Shown: positions 37,090 to 46,741 of the stretch, one piece after another
How positions within the stretch are numbered: position 1 is the stretch's first letter
Layout: each line of letters starts with the position of its first letter
NCBI RefSeq assembly: GCF_024585285.1
Contig: NZ_CP040755.1
Coordinates: forward strand, 124,001-188,000
DNA: 64,000 nt
DNA from: Colwellia sp. M166
GTDB lineage: Bacteria; Pseudomonadota; Gammaproteobacteria; Enterobacterales; Alteromonadaceae
Direction of reading: 5' to 3'
The notes under the pieces: model-generated
What the model saw: the letters and a program-made list of their open reading frames with translations, nothing else
Database searches by the model: none
What the model was told of the DNA's origin: nothing
Position numbers and translations under genes: made by a program

Positions 37090-37752
37090 TTAATCTTCAG
37101 ATTTGTCTTTAAAGTCACAAAGATCTTCAATAATACAAGAGCCGCATTTCGGTGTTCTTGCTGTGCAAGTATATCTGCCATGTAAAATAAACCAATGATG
37201 TAAGTTAAACATGAACTCGGTTTTGTTCGGAGTGTTTTTGATAATAGCTTGTTCTGTTTGCTCAACCGTCTTACCTTTAGCATAGCCGGTACGATTGGCA
37301 AGCCTTTGAATATGCGTATCAACCGCTAGAAAATATTTACCTTCATTATCCTTTAGCCAGCCAAAAGCTGTATTAAGTACTACGTTAGCGGTTTTTCTGC
37401 CAACACCGGGTAAGGCTTCAAGTGCTGCTCTATTTTCTGGCACTTCGCCGCCATGCAAGTCAATCAACATTTGGCAAGTTTTCAGGGTGTTAGCTGCTTT
37501 GGTATTAAATAAACCAATGGTTTTGATGTAAGATTTTAAGCCATCAAGACCAAGGTTAAGTATGGCCTGTGGGGTATTAGCAACAGGGTATAGCTTATCG
37601 GTTGCTTTATTAACACTCACATCGGTGGCCTGAGCCGATAACAACACGGCAATTAATAACTCAAACGGGCTGGAAAAATTTAGCTCAGTGGTTGGCGTTG
37701 GATTGTCATCCCTTAAGCGGGTTAATATTTCTAGTCGTTTTGCTTTATTCAT
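37090..37752 (-). CDS. nth: Endonuclease III
   Basis: Base-excision repair glycosylase/AP lyase for oxidised pyrimidines. The helix-hairpin-helix LPGVGRKTANVVLNTAFG carries the catalytic Lys near residue 120. Catalytic Asp is in FLAVDTHIQRLANRTG. The C-terminal [4Fe-4S] motif C-x6-C-x2-C-x5-C (CTARTPKCGSCIIEDLC) is complete. At 220 aa it is slightly longer than E. coli Nth. It is the last gene after rsxE, the same order as in E. coli (rsxABCDGE-nth). Confidence 0.97.
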   Translation of the reverse strand: MNKAKRLEILTRLRDDNPTPTTELNFSSPFELLIAVLLSAQATDVSVNKATDKLYPVANTPQAILNLGLDGLKSYIKTIGLFNTKAANTLKTCQMLIDLHGGEVPENRAALEALPGVGRKTANVVLNTAFGWLKDNEGKYFLAVDTHIQRLANRTGYAKGKTVEQTEQAIIKNTPNKTEFMFNLHHWFILHGRYTCTARTPKCGSCIIEDLCDFKDKSED

Positions 37753-37824
37753 CAGGCTTATATATCACTATTGTTATGGTAAAACGTTGTAGCGTTGCGC
37801 TTGCTATAGTTGTTTTATGCTTAT

Positions 37825-38529
37825 CTAGCTTTCAAAATTAACACGAACACGTTCAATAGCTTGTTCTAATTTTTTCGGTTTCGCTTGTGCTATTTTGTTA
37901 TCAATCGCATTTTTACCGGCGATCAAAAAGCCCATGGCAATAAAAGCACCTGGTGGCAATATGGCGAGTAAAAACTGGCTATCAAGATGATAAACTTGTA
38001 TTTTTAAGTCGCTTGCCCATGCACCTAACAGTAAATTTGCACCATCAAATAAGGTGCCTTGGCCAAGAATTTCACGTATTGCACCTAATACCACTAATAC
38101 GGTTAAAAATCCTAAGCCCATCATTAAACCGTCAAAGCTAGCTTGCTTAATGGGGTTTTTAGAGGCGTAAGCTTCGGCACGGCCAATAATGGCGCAGTTA
38201 GTTACTATTAATGGTAGAAAAATCCCTAAAGATTGATACAAGCCGTAAGTATAAGCGTTCATGAGTAACTGAACACAAGTTACAAAAGCGGCGATGATCA
38301 AGACAAAAATGGGAATACGAATTTCTTTTGGCACCCATTGTCTAATGGCCGATACGGTGGCATTTGAACAAATTAAAACAAACATGGTTGCAATACCTAA
38401 ACCTAGGGCATTAACCACTGTTGAGGTCACCGCTAGTAAAGGACAAAGACCAAGCAATTGTACTAACCCCGGATTGTTTTTCCATAAGCCTTGCCAAGCG
38501 AGTTCTTTATATTCAGGGTTAATTTTCAT
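37825..38529 (-). CDS. rsxE: Rsx/Rnf electron transport complex subunit E
   Basis: Integral membrane subunit (234 aa, six helices) of the ion-translocating ferredoxin:NAD oxidoreductase-like complex. It is homologous to RnfE and NqrD. Seen are the [24 protein letters not shown] entry and the [16 protein letters not shown] segment with the Cys that helps bind the intramembrane iron centre shared with RsxA. Its start overlaps the rsxG stop by one base. Confidence 0.95.
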   Translation of the reverse strand: MKINPEYKELAWQGLWKNNPGLVQLLGLCPLLAVTSTVVNALGLGIATMFVLICSNATVSAIRQWVPKEIRIPIFVLIIAAFVTCVQLLMNAYTYGLYQSLGIFLPLIVTNCAIIGRAEAYASKNPIKQASFDGLMMGLGFLTVLVVLGAIREILGQGTLFDGANLLLGAWASDLKIQVYHLDSQFLLAILPPGAFIAMGFLIAGKNAIDNKIAQAKPKKLEQAIERVRVNFES

Positions 38530-39167
38530 TATTTGCTCTCACAATTACTGGCATTAGAAAAAATATCTGCTTGATTAGCTTTAAAGTAGCTGATGGTTTT
38601 TTTAACTGTTTGTACTACCGCTCTGGGCGTAATGGTTGCGCCAGTAAATTGGTCAAACATACCACCGTCTTTAATAACAGCCCAACGGGTATCATTGTTA
38701 TCAAGCATTTTTTTGCCTGAGAATTTTTCAATCCAAGAACTTTTTCTTAATTCGATTTTATCACCTAAGCCCGGCGTTTCTTTGTGATCTAAAGCTCTAA
38801 CACCGCTGACACTGCCATCAATATTTATCGCAATTAATAATTCAATATTGCCGCTATAACCATTAGGCGCTATGGCTTTTATCGCTGCAGCGGTTGATAC
38901 GCCGTTAAGTCGCGCGCGGTAGATAACATCGACCAATAAGTCAGTATTATTATCAGCAGGGGCGATAATACAGTCGCGAAACATTTCATTATCATGACTG
39001 TTTTTTGGAATAATCTCATTTAATTGCTTTATCAATTGCTGCTGTGCCTGCATGTTAATACGATCTTTAGTCAGTAAATGCACCAAACCAACCGAGAATG
39101 TACAAACAATAGCGAACAGAGCAAGTATTTTTGCATTTTTACTGATAGCAGGGAGTAATGTCGACAT
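38529..39167 (-). CDS. rsxG: Rsx/Rnf electron transport complex subunit G
   Basis: A 212-aa periplasmic-facing flavoprotein with one N-terminal membrane helix ([19 protein letters not shown]). The covalent FMN attachment motif is [15 protein letters not shown] near residue 180, with Thr as flavin-binding residue. The preceding [20 protein letters not shown] is the family signature. It overlaps both neighbours by a single base, so it is translationally coupled. Confidence 0.95.
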   Translation of the reverse strand: MSTLLPAISKNAKILALFAIVCTFSVGLVHLLTKDRINMQAQQQLIKQLNEIIPKNSHDNEMFRDCIIAPADNNTDLLVDVIYRARLNGVSTAAAIKAIAPNGYSGNIELLIAINIDGSVSGVRALDHKETPGLGDKIELRKSSWIEKFSGKKMLDNNDTRWAVIKDGGMFDQFTGATITPRAVVQTVKKTISYFKANQADIFSNASNCESK

Positions 39168-40240
39168 TATTTTTTTACCCCTAACTTGTGGCCATAGGTT
39201 CTAGGACGAGTATATTGGTCAATAAGAGGTGCCGCCATATTACATAATAAAACCGCAAAAGCGACCCCGTCAGGATAACCACCAAACTTTCTGATCAAGT
39301 AAACTAATAGGCCAGCAAGTGCGCCAAAGATGAGACGGCCTTTAACACTTGTTGCGCCAGAAACCGGATCGGTTAGGATGAAAAATGCCCCTAACATAGT
39401 GGCACCAGTAAACCAGTGAAACATAGTTGAAGCACTGCTATCTGGGCTGATAATAAAGGCAATGAAACTACAGATAAATAGACTTGATAAAAAGCTTAAT
39501 GGTGTGGTCCAGTGAATAGCTTTTTTACTCAACAAAAATAAGCCACCAAGTAAAAATCCGGCATTTATCCATTCCCAACCTAAACCAAAATGTTTCCCTA
39601 TGGTTGGCGCTTGCATACTTTCAACTACCGTCAAACCTAAGGTGAGGTTGGTTTTTACGGTATCAAGCGGTGTTGCCATGGTAAAACCATCAATGTGGGT
39701 GCGAATTTGCTCAACAGAGTAACCTTGTGGTGTATAACCGGTGAAAATCACTGAGAAGGTATCACTTAACTGGATGTCCATTGCCAATAATGACAATGGT
39801 GGTTGCCATTGTGTCATCTGTACGGGAAATGAAATCAACAGCATGACATAAGCAGCCATTGCTGGGTTAAAAGGGTTATGGCCTAAACCGCCGTACAGTT
39901 GCTTAACAACAATAATTGCGAATAAACTGCCGATAATGGTTATCCACCAAGGTGCTAATGCCGGTAAACTGATACCGAGTAATACCGCGGTTAATATTGC
40001 ACTACCATCAAATAACTGCGTAGTTATTTTTTTATTTCGTAATGATAATACGGTGAACTCTGCAATAAGTGCTGTGGCTATGGCTAACGAAATATGAATT
40101 AAGTTACCCCAACCGAAAAAATACCACTGGGCGAAAATGCCGGGAATTGTGGCATAAATCACCATTCTCATTAAGGCTGAGGTTTCGCTTTGTTGATGAT
40201 TGTGTGGGGAACTTGCTATCCAAAATGCCATGGTGTTCAA
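39167..40240 (-). CDS. rsxD: Rsx/Rnf electron transport complex subunit D
   Basis: A 357-aa membrane subunit homologous to RnfD and NqrB. N-terminal FWIASSPHNHQQSETSALMR, the LYGGLGHNPFNPAMAAYVML riboflavin/FMN region, and the covalent FMN motif DPVSGATSVKGR near residue 294 are seen. About ten transmembrane helices are expected. It starts directly after the rsxC stop. Confidence 0.95.
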   Translation of the reverse strand: MNTMAFWIASSPHNHQQSETSALMRMVIYATIPGIFAQWYFFGWGNLIHISLAIATALIAEFTVLSLRNKKITTQLFDGSAILTAVLLGISLPALAPWWITIIGSLFAIIVVKQLYGGLGHNPFNPAMAAYVMLLISFPVQMTQWQPPLSLLAMDIQLSDTFSVIFTGYTPQGYSVEQIRTHIDGFTMATPLDTVKTNLTLGLTVVESMQAPTIGKHFGLGWEWINAGFLLGGLFLLSKKAIHWTTPLSFLSSLFICSFIAFIISPDSSASTMFHWFTGATMLGAFFILTDPVSGATSVKGRLIFGALAGLLVYLIRKFGGYPDGVAFAVLLCNMAAPLIDQYTRPRTYGHKLGVKK

Positions 40241-42481
40241 TTACTCTAAAAGTTGTGATTTAGCGGCTGAAGTAGCCAATTTTTTTGCTTTCGCTTTTGC
40301 AACGGCAGCAGCTATGCGGGCTTTTTTGTCATTCGCAGGTGTAGCTTCAGTGGTGAGCTTTTCATCAAGCTTGGTTTCAGCGTCTTTTTCAGCCTCTGCT
40401 GCCGTTGCGCTTACTGTCGACTCAGCTACTAGCTCTACTGTTTCACTCGCTGCTTCTTGTTGTACCTTTTCTGCCAATTTTTTTGCTTTCGCTTTTGCAA
40501 TAGCAGCAGCTATGCGGGCTTTTTTATCATTCACAGGTGTAGCTTCAGTGGTGAGCTTTTCATCAAGCTTGGTTTCAGCGTCTTTTTCTGTCTCTGCTCC
40601 CGTTGCACTCACTGTTGACTCAGCTACTAGGTCTACTGTTTCACTCGCTGCTTCTTGCTGTACCTTTTCTGCCAATTTTTTTGCTTTCGCTTTTGCAATA
40701 GCAGCAGCCACTTTGGCTTTTTTATCATTTACAGGCGCAGCTTCAGTCGTTGTCGCTAAGGTTGCATTATCAGGCGCTTGATTTTCAGCGGCCTGATTTT
40801 TTTGTGCTAATTTTTTTGCCTTAGCTCTGGCGATCGCATTCGCCACTTGGCTTTTACTGTCGTCAATTTGCGCAGCTGGTGCGTTGATAGTCTCTGGGCT
40901 ATTTTCACTGTTATTAGTTTGTGCTTTTTTTGCTTTTACACGAGCAAGGGCCGCGGCAACAGCAGATTTTTCTGATTTGGCTTCCGTGGTACCTGCATTC
41001 ATTCTAGCTTTACGTGCTTCGGCTGCAATTCTATGTTTTTCTGCACGAGCAATTTTTTCGCGCTCAAGACGTAATTTACGCGCTTCAAATCTCACTTTTG
41101 CTTTTTCAGCTTTAATGTCGAGTAGTTTCTGTTGGCGAATTTCAGCTTTTGCTACCCGATAATAGTGCACTAAAGGAATTTGGCTTGGACAGACGTAAGC
41201 ACAAGCTCCGCATTCAATACAATCAAACAAATTAAGCATTTCGAGTTGTGATTGATCTTTTGCTTTCGCACTCCACTGCAATTCTTGTGGCAATAATTGT
41301 GCAGGGCAAACATCAGCGCATTGCCCACAACGAATGCACTCTACCTCTTTACTGCTGGTTGAGGAAAAGGGCGAGGCTATTTCAATTTCACTGGGCGCTA
41401 AAATACAGTTAGTGGTTTTTATTACTGGAATTTGATCATTAGCTAAACTAAAGCCCATCATAGGGCCGCCCATAATCAAATGCTTATCTTGGCTATTACT
41501 GTAGCCACATTGCTGGGTTAAATAACCCACGGGAGTACCAATAAGTGCCCAAACGTTTTGTGGTTTATCAAGCGCTTGACCACTAACCGTGACCACACGT
41601 TTGATCAGTGGTGTGTCGTTAATCACCGCGTCAGCAATAGCAAAACAAGTGGCAATATTTTGCATGACCATACCTAATGAGCTAGGCAATACGCCACTGG
41701 GAACTTCTTGCCCAGTTAATATCTTAATCAGTTGTTTTTCGCCGCCGCTAGGGTACTTTGTCGGGATAACACAGACATGAATATGATCAATATCAGCGGT
41801 AACTTTTTTTAATACTTCAATCGCTTTTGCTTTATTGTCTTCAATACCGATAAGAATATTTTTCGGTGCGAGAAGATGATCTAAAATTTTAATGCCATCT
41901 AAAATCGTTGGGCTATGCTCTTGGATCAATAAGTCATCAGCTGTGATATAAGGTTCGCATTCAACCGCATTGATTATCAAATAGTCTATTTTTGCTAAGG
42001 TTGAAACTTTTACTTGTGTAGGAAAACCAGCGCCGCCCATACCGCTAATACCAGCATCAGCAATTTTTTCTAAAATTTGCGCTTTACTGAGTAATTGAAA
42101 GTCAGGACAGATGTGGCGCTCTTGCCAAGTATCTTCACCATCAGGTGTTAAAATCACACAGTTTTCACTCAGGCCAGAAGGATGAGGAATAGCCATAGAT
42201 TGAATTGCTGTGATTGTGCCACTGGTGGGCGCATGAATAGGCAATGACATCGGGCTGTCACTGGTACTTAACATTTGTCCTTTTAGGACTTTATCACCAA
42301 TGCTAACAATTAAATCTCCCGCTTGGCCAATATGCTGGCGCAGAGGAATAATTAATTGCTCAGGAATTTGTGCACTTGCAATAGGTTTGGTGCAGGTAAG
42401 GAATTTCTGCTCTGGCGGATGAATACCGCCATGAAACTGTGAAAACCTTCCTTTTTGTATACGTTCAATTACCGATTCCAC
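40241..42481 (-). CDS. rsxC: Rsx/Rnf electron transport complex subunit C, with repeat-rich C-terminus
   Basis: A 746-aa soluble NADH/FMN and Fe-S subunit. The N-terminal barrel-sandwich domain begins FSQFHGGIHPPEQK. The NADH/FMN-binding region follows (AGISGMGGAGFPTQVK, NAVECEPYITADD). Two [4Fe-4S] sites are present: CIRCGQCADVCPAQ and CIECGACAYVCPSQ (~380-420). From about residue 445 an Ala/Lys/Glu-rich coiled tail carries two 66-aa repeats and a third partial copy. Such tails vary greatly between gammaproteobacterial RsxC proteins and are absent from many RnfC. Confidence 0.95.
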   Translation of the reverse strand: MESVIERIQKGRFSQFHGGIHPPEQKFLTCTKPIASAQIPEQLIIPLRQHIGQAGDLIVSIGDKVLKGQMLSTSDSPMSLPIHAPTSGTITAIQSMAIPHPSGLSENCVILTPDGEDTWQERHICPDFQLLSKAQILEKIADAGISGMGGAGFPTQVKVSTLAKIDYLIINAVECEPYITADDLLIQEHSPTILDGIKILDHLLAPKNILIGIEDNKAKAIEVLKKVTADIDHIHVCVIPTKYPSGGEKQLIKILTGQEVPSGVLPSSLGMVMQNIATCFAIADAVINDTPLIKRVVTVSGQALDKPQNVWALIGTPVGYLTQQCGYSNSQDKHLIMGGPMMGFSLANDQIPVIKTTNCILAPSEIEIASPFSSTSSKEVECIRCGQCADVCPAQLLPQELQWSAKAKDQSQLEMLNLFDCIECGACAYVCPSQIPLVHYYRVAKAEIRQQKLLDIKAEKAKVRFEARKLRLEREKIARAEKHRIAAEARKARMNAGTTEAKSEKSAVAAALARVKAKKAQTNNSENSPETINAPAAQIDDSKSQVANAIARAKAKKLAQKNQAAENQAPDNATLATTTEAAPVNDKKAKVAAAIAKAKAKKLAEKVQQEAASETVDLVAESTVSATGAETEKDAETKLDEKLTTEATPVNDKKARIAAAIAKAKAKKLAEKVQQEAASETVELVAESTVSATAAEAEKDAETKLDEKLTTEATPANDKKARIAAAVAKAKAKKLATSAAKSQLLE
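40244..40723 (-). repeat. rsxC: Tandem 198-bp repeats encoding the RsxC C-terminal tail
   Basis: Two nearly identical 66-codon units (40526-40723 and 40328-40525) begin KKA[KR][VI]AAAIAKAKAKKLAEK and end KLTTEATP[VA]ND. They are followed by a partial third copy (40244-40327). The DNA copies differ at a few sites only (for example DLVAES versus ELVAES), so copy number could change by recombination or slippage. Confidence 0.9.
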
Positions 42482-42492
42482 CCAAACCTCAT

Positions 42493-43047
42493 CTAATCTA
42501 TTTGTACAACAGGAATATTATTTAAATCCCATTGCCAGTTCTGTGTTGTTGTAGCAACAGGGATCATTTCTATACAGTCTACTGGGCAAGGTGCGACACA
42601 TAAATCACAACCTGTACACTCGTCTGCTATAATCGTATGCATTTGTTTTGTTGTGCCTATAATGGCGTCAACAGGGCAGGCTTGAATACACTTGGTACAG
42701 CCAATGCAATCTTCTTCTATAATAAAAGCAACTTTCGGTGAATTATCTGTTTCGTGATTTCCATCTAATGGTTGAACTTCAACCCCCATTAAATCAGCAA
42801 TTTTTTTGATGGTGTCTTCACCACCTGGTGCACATTTATTGATTGCTTCACCGTTTGCAACAGCTTCGGCATAAGGTTTACAACCCGGATAGCCACATTG
42901 GCCACATTGCGTTTGTGGTAGTAGCGCGTCCAGTTGCTCTGCAAGCGGGTCACCTTCTACTTTAAATCGTACTGAAGCGAAACCTAATAAAGCGCCAAAT
43001 AATGCCGCCATGGCACCAAGGACTAATATTGCAATAAGAGTACTCAT
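42493..43047 (-). CDS. rsxB: Rsx/Rnf electron transport complex subunit B
   Basis: A 184-aa membrane-anchored ferredoxin-like subunit. An N-terminal helix is followed by the four-Cys motif [16 protein letters not shown] ... C. Two classical [4Fe-4S] motifs follow, [16 protein letters not shown] and [16 protein letters not shown]. It passes electrons between RsxC and the membrane flavins/iron centre. It overlaps the end of rsxA and lies 11 bp before rsxC. Confidence 0.96.
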   Translation of the reverse strand: MSTLIAILVLGAMAALFGALLGFASVRFKVEGDPLAEQLDALLPQTQCGQCGYPGCKPYAEAVANGEAINKCAPGGEDTIKKIADLMGVEVQPLDGNHETDNSPKVAFIIEEDCIGCTKCIQACPVDAIIGTTKQMHTIIADECTGCDLCVAPCPVDCIEMIPVATTTQNWQWDLNNIPVVQID

Positions 43048-43628
43048 TAAAACTTAACCAACCCTGTAAAGCCCATAAATGCTAATGACATTAAACCCGC
43101 GGTGATCATGGCTATTGCTGAGCCTTTAAATGGCGTTGGCACGTCAGCATTGGCCAATTTTTCACGCATAGCAGAAAACATGATTAATACTAAAGAAAAG
43201 CCAACGGCTGCGCCAAAACCATAGATAATGGATTCGAAAAAATTATGTTGTTCTTGAAGGTTTAGTAGCGCTACCCCTAATACTGCACAGTTAGTGGTGA
43301 TCAAGGGCAAGAATATACCTAATGTACGGTAGAGATTGGCACTGGTTTTATGGACCACCATTTCAGTAAATTGCACCACAACGGCGATCACTAAAATAAA
43401 ACTCATGGTGGTTAAATACTCTAAGCCTAATGGCGCTAAAATATAACTATTAACAATGTAGCTTAATAAAGATGCCAAGGTCATGACAAACGTTGTCGCG
43501 AACGACATGCCGATAGCGGTTTCAATCTTGGATGACACGCCCATAAAGGGGCATAAGCCAAGAAACTTAACCAAGACAAAGTTATTTACTAATACAGTGC
43601 CAACGAGTAGCAGAAGATAATCAGTCAT
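43047..43628 (-). CDS. rsxA: Rsx/Rnf electron transport complex subunit A
   Basis: First gene of the operon: 193-aa, six-helix membrane subunit, a pseudo-twofold partner of RsxE. Seen are [23 protein letters not shown] and [14 protein letters not shown], each with a Cys of the shared intramembrane [2Fe-2S] site. In E. coli the complex keeps SoxR reduced; in marine bacteria it couples Na+/H+ gradients to ferredoxin/NADH redox. Confidence 0.96.
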   Translation of the reverse strand: MTDYLLLLVGTVLVNNFVLVKFLGLCPFMGVSSKIETAIGMSFATTFVMTLASLLSYIVNSYILAPLGLEYLTTMSFILVIAVVVQFTEMVVHKTSANLYRTLGIFLPLITTNCAVLGVALLNLQEQHNFFESIIYGFGAAVGFSLVLIMFSAMREKLANADVPTPFKGSAIAMITAGLMSLAFMGFTGLVKF

Positions 43629-43876
43629 TCGATCAATATTTTACCGTGAAAATTCGCACTATTATCCGTGTTTATCTAGCAATAAACAACATATGAAGCG
43701 TAGGGTTATTCATTTTTATCAGCAGATGTTTATTTGTGATCAAGAAATGCCTTCAAAGGTATACTACCTTATGATAAATCATTACTTTATTTGATGTCGT
43801 TTACAGCAGGCGATAAATAAAGCGTTCTTAATGCATCGTTTATTACTTAAGAGCGCTAATATTGGAATAGACCAAG

Positions 43877-45763
43877 CTACATTGCTGAAATGTTTTTAGG
43901 TTTACCGATATAAAACCCCTGACAGCCATCAACAAATAGCTTTTCAAGGGTGAACTTTTCTTCTTGGCTTTCAACGCTTTCAGCCAAAACGCTAATGCTT
44001 AATCTATGGGCTAAATCTACCATTAAACGTAAGAAGTACTGATTGTTTTTATCTTCATCTATCTCACGGGTATAGGTACTATCCATTTTAATAAAATCAG
44101 GTTTTAAATCTCGAAAGAATTTAAATGACGTTAGCCCGACACCAAAACGCTCAACGGTAATGCGTGCACCCACTCGGTGGATCATATCAATAAAGTTTTT
44201 ACTGGTTTTAATGTTTTGTTGTAAGCCGTGTTCGGTGATTTCAAAAACTAACTTGGCGGCAACGGCAGAGTCACGTAGTAAACGTCTTTCTAACCAAATT
44301 AAGAAATGGCCATCGTTTATTGAACGGGCACTAACGTTAATACCAAAAAAGCTATCGAGCATATTCTTTTCAGTGATCTCTTTAATCGCAGCTTCAATAA
44401 TCATTTTATCAACCGCAACGATTTTATCGAGTTTTTCAGCCATAGCAAAAAAAGAAGCTGTGGGTAGAAGATCATTATTACTATTGATAAAGCGCGCTAA
44501 AATTTCGCCGTATACGCGATTATTTGGGCTGCTGGGTTTAATTGTTTGAACGAGCAAGTTAACTCTTTGATTCTCAATTACATTATCAATTTCTTGACGC
44601 CAGTTTTGGTTGCCGTAACTGGCGCTACTGTTTGCTAAAATACTGCTGTCTGTTTGTGCAAACCAGGCATTAATTTGCTGTGTTTGGGCAATACTTATAC
44701 CGGTATCAGCTAAAGCTAAAAGCTCACCCAAAGGCTTATCGCTATCAAAATAAACCATGCCAGTATAACCAACAGAATCTAAGTCAGATGCTTGTTGATA
44801 TTCATTGAAGCGACCGGTTAAATCGCTGGCAAAGTTTTCTGCGGCTTTTAAGGTAATGTTAGGGATTAATGTTGCAAAATCAGAACTGTTTAAACGAAAC
44901 ACTTGCGCACCGTTATATCGGCTTATGGCATGTTTCATTATCTCAGCGACATTACGAATATAGCTATCACCCTCATGATAACCGTGAATTTGGTTAATTG
45001 TTTGTAATTCCGAGCAACGGGTAATGGCTAAAACACCAAAGTCAGAGCGACTTTCAACATTTTCAAAAAACTGAATAAAACGGTTACGATTTTCTAATTG
45101 AGTAATCGGTTCAATGTAAGCATCTTTCTCTAGTATGGCGGTTGCACTAACTTTATTGGCAATAAGTGCTTTGATCTCAGACAAGTGTTGTTGAATTTCA
45201 GGTAAATCTATTTCATTATCTGCAATTTCATCATCGTTATTTTCACCGGTAATAACACTTGCGAGGTCTCGTTTTATTTGCTGATTAATTTTTCCTGCCA
45301 AACGACGATAGCGCCCAATACTGAATGATGCTGCAATAACAATGAATATAATACTCAAAACAAATACCGCCAATATTGTATTGCGTAGTAAAATCAAACT
45401 GTCTCTTACATCTAATTGATAACGTATGGTTAACGATGAGTTAGGCAGTATTACCTCATTAATAGGGGCTAATACTAACTCGTCCAATAGCATTGGGCTT
45501 TGCTGTTGGTTGACAATAACAGCTCCCTCTTTATTGATGATATTGAGAAAATGGTAACGATTGAAGTGTGCTAAATGTTTAACAAGTTCTTCGTGGTTAA
45601 TAAATTGTGTTTTTTGCTCTAGAGAGAGTAGGGTTTGCTGGTGTTGATTTTGTTGCCCTGATGTTTGTAGTGCCAATAGCACTATACTAGCAAGCGCCAC
45701 GCAGGCACTAAAGCCTAAAGCAAAAAGAAAGTTTCTTAAAAGTAATTGAGAATATGAATACAT
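43877..45763 (-). CDS. CsrD-like protein with degenerate GGDEF and EAL domains
   Basis: A 628-aa inner-membrane protein. Helices lie at ~10-32 and ~128-148 around a periplasmic sensor part, followed by a HAMP-like segment, GGDEF (~215-365) and EAL (~385-625). Both active sites look dead: GGDEF is replaced by LNSSDF, EAL by EIL, and the DDFG motif by ERFG. The layout and the SSDFATLIPNITLKAAE segment recall E. coli CsrD and Vibrio MshH. Those proteins do not make or cleave c-di-GMP but promote RNase E turnover of CsrB/C RNAs. A plain GGDEF-EAL sensor is the alternative. Confidence 0.72.
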   Translation of the reverse strand: MYSYSQLLLRNFLFALGFSACVALASIVLLALQTSGQQNQHQQTLLSLEQKTQFINHEELVKHLAHFNRYHFLNIINKEGAVIVNQQQSPMLLDELVLAPINEVILPNSSLTIRYQLDVRDSLILLRNTILAVFVLSIIFIVIAASFSIGRYRRLAGKINQQIKRDLASVITGENNDDEIADNEIDLPEIQQHLSEIKALIANKVSATAILEKDAYIEPITQLENRNRFIQFFENVESRSDFGVLAITRCSELQTINQIHGYHEGDSYIRNVAEIMKHAISRYNGAQVFRLNSSDFATLIPNITLKAAENFASDLTGRFNEYQQASDLDSVGYTGMVYFDSDKPLGELLALADTGISIAQTQQINAWFAQTDSSILANSSASYGNQNWRQEIDNVIENQRVNLLVQTIKPSSPNNRVYGEILARFINSNNDLLPTASFFAMAEKLDKIVAVDKMIIEAAIKEITEKNMLDSFFGINVSARSINDGHFLIWLERRLLRDSAVAAKLVFEITEHGLQQNIKTSKNFIDMIHRVGARITVERFGVGLTSFKFFRDLKPDFIKMDSTYTREIDEDKNNQYFLRLMVDLAHRLSISVLAESVESQEEKFTLEKLFVDGCQGFYIGKPKNISAM

Positions 45764-45969
45764 ATAATTCCAAAATGCTGCTAAGTGCCGTTATAATGAT
45801 AACAAAATAATTACAGTTAATTATTTTTAACATGAATGGAACTAATTTACTAACTATCTGATTATGCCGCAATAATTTTTAGTCTCTTGTTGAATAATTT
45901 TTACTTTGTTTTCTGCTTAAATTACGGTGGTTTTACGATGCCGTTTTGGCATTGCTTACTAAAATTAAC

Positions 45970-45998
45970 TTGCTATAAAAATAGCAAGTCTATATAAT
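45970..45998 (+). promoter_or_regulatory. Predicted sigma-70 promoter of the rimP leader
   Basis: -35 TTGCTA (45970-45975), 17-bp spacer, -10 TATAAT (45993-45998). An inverted repeat CTTGCTAT/ATAGCAAG (45969-45988) overlaps the -35 box and spacer and could bind a regulator. Confidence 0.65.
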
Positions 45999-46004
45999 TT
46001 GCGC

Positions 46005-46150
46005 AGCTTGAATATAGCAATATTTCACTGAATAGATTTTTATCGCTGTTAGATAGATTTTCTAAGATATTGTTATACAGAACCAAGAGAGTTATTGCTT
46101 GGTTTACATCGTGGGTTCAGTGAATAAGCCCCGCGTAATGGGGCTTTTTT
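46005..46150 (+). ncRNA. Candidate ~146-nt leader or small RNA upstream of rimP
   Basis: Defined by the promoter at 45970-45998 and the terminator at 46126-46150. It contains a hairpin AACCAAG/CTTGGTT (46081-46103) and no ORF with a ribosome site. It may be an attenuator controlling the rimP-nusA-infB operon or an independent sRNA. I do not recognise a known RNA family. Confidence 0.4.
46126..46150 (+). terminator. Rho-independent terminator in the rimP leader
   Basis: AAGCCCC and GGGGCTT pair around a 7-base loop, followed by T6. It lies ~100 bp before the rimP start, so transcription into the operon must pass or start after it. Confidence 0.85.
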
Positions 46151-46250
46151 GTATCTTAACAATGTGAAAAGGTGCAATAACAGCAAGGTAAATCGCTGGG
46201 CTATATGCCCTTTTTTTGTTTCTGAACTCTTCCAAATTGGAGAAAAATGA

Positions 46251-46712
46251 TTGGCTAAATTTGAACATAAATTAACCGCAATGTTACGTCCTGCCGTTGA
46301 AGAAACGGGTAAGGAATTATTAGGCGTTGAATTTATTAGTGCCGGTAACCATTCGGTTTTACGCTTATTTATCGACCATGAAAATGGTATCGATGTTGAT
46401 GACTGCGCAGAAGTGAGTCGTCAAGTAGGGGCTATTCTCGATGTAGAAGACCCGATCAGTAGTGAATATAGCTTAGAAGTTTCATCACCAGGGCTTGATC
46501 GGCCATTATTCGACAAAGCGCATTTTGAAGCGGTTGTTGATGAAACCGTAGAAGTAAAAATATCAATGCCATTAAATGGCCGTCGCAAGTTTAAAGGTAA
46601 ATTAATTGCCGTTGAAAACGACAGCTTAATTGTCATGGTGGATAATGAGGAATATGAGCTCGTTATCAGTAACATAGACAAGGCTCACCTTGTTTTTAAC
46701 CATAAAAAATAA
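46251..46712 (+). CDS. rimP: Ribosome maturation factor RimP
   Basis: A 153-aa 30S assembly factor. Visible are the N-terminal GVEFISAGNHSVLRLFIDHENG, SRQVGAILDVEDPISSEYSLEVSSPGLDRPL (the family hallmark, split here across several motifs), and a C-terminal Sm-like domain. The start is a TTG at 46251 with a GGAGA site 7 bp upstream. It is the first gene of the rimP-nusA-infB-rbfA-truB-rpsO operon. Confidence 0.94.
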   Translation: MAKFEHKLTAMLRPAVEETGKELLGVEFISAGNHSVLRLFIDHENGIDVDDCAEVSRQVGAILDVEDPISSEYSLEVSSPGLDRPLFDKAHFEAVVDETVEVKISMPLNGRRKFKGKLIAVENDSLIVMVDNEEYELVISNIDKAHLVFNHKK

Positions 46713-46741
46713 ATTTAAAATACTGAGAAAGGCTAACTAGC

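Larger units (their letters stand above)
45764..46250. other. 487-bp intergenic region upstream of rimP
   Basis: It contains the divergent upstream sequence of the CsrD-like gene, a strong predicted promoter, a ~146-nt transcribed leader ending in a terminator (all listed separately), and a GGGC/GCCC mini-hairpin with seven T (46197-46217) just before the rimP ribosome site. I looked for a tRNA-Met cloverleaf, which sits here in E. coli (metY), and found none. Confidence 0.6.

Noticed and set aside
40200-40781. 193-aa plus-strand frame rich in Ala/Ser/Phe
   Set aside because: Antisense shadow of the repeated Ala/Lys tail of rsxC; its internal repeats mirror the rsxC repeats.
46005-46150. tRNA gene upstream of rimP (metY equivalent)
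   Set aside because: No cloverleaf, T-loop GTTCRA pattern in the right place, or CCA end could be found. The GGGTTCAG near 46113 lacks matching arms.
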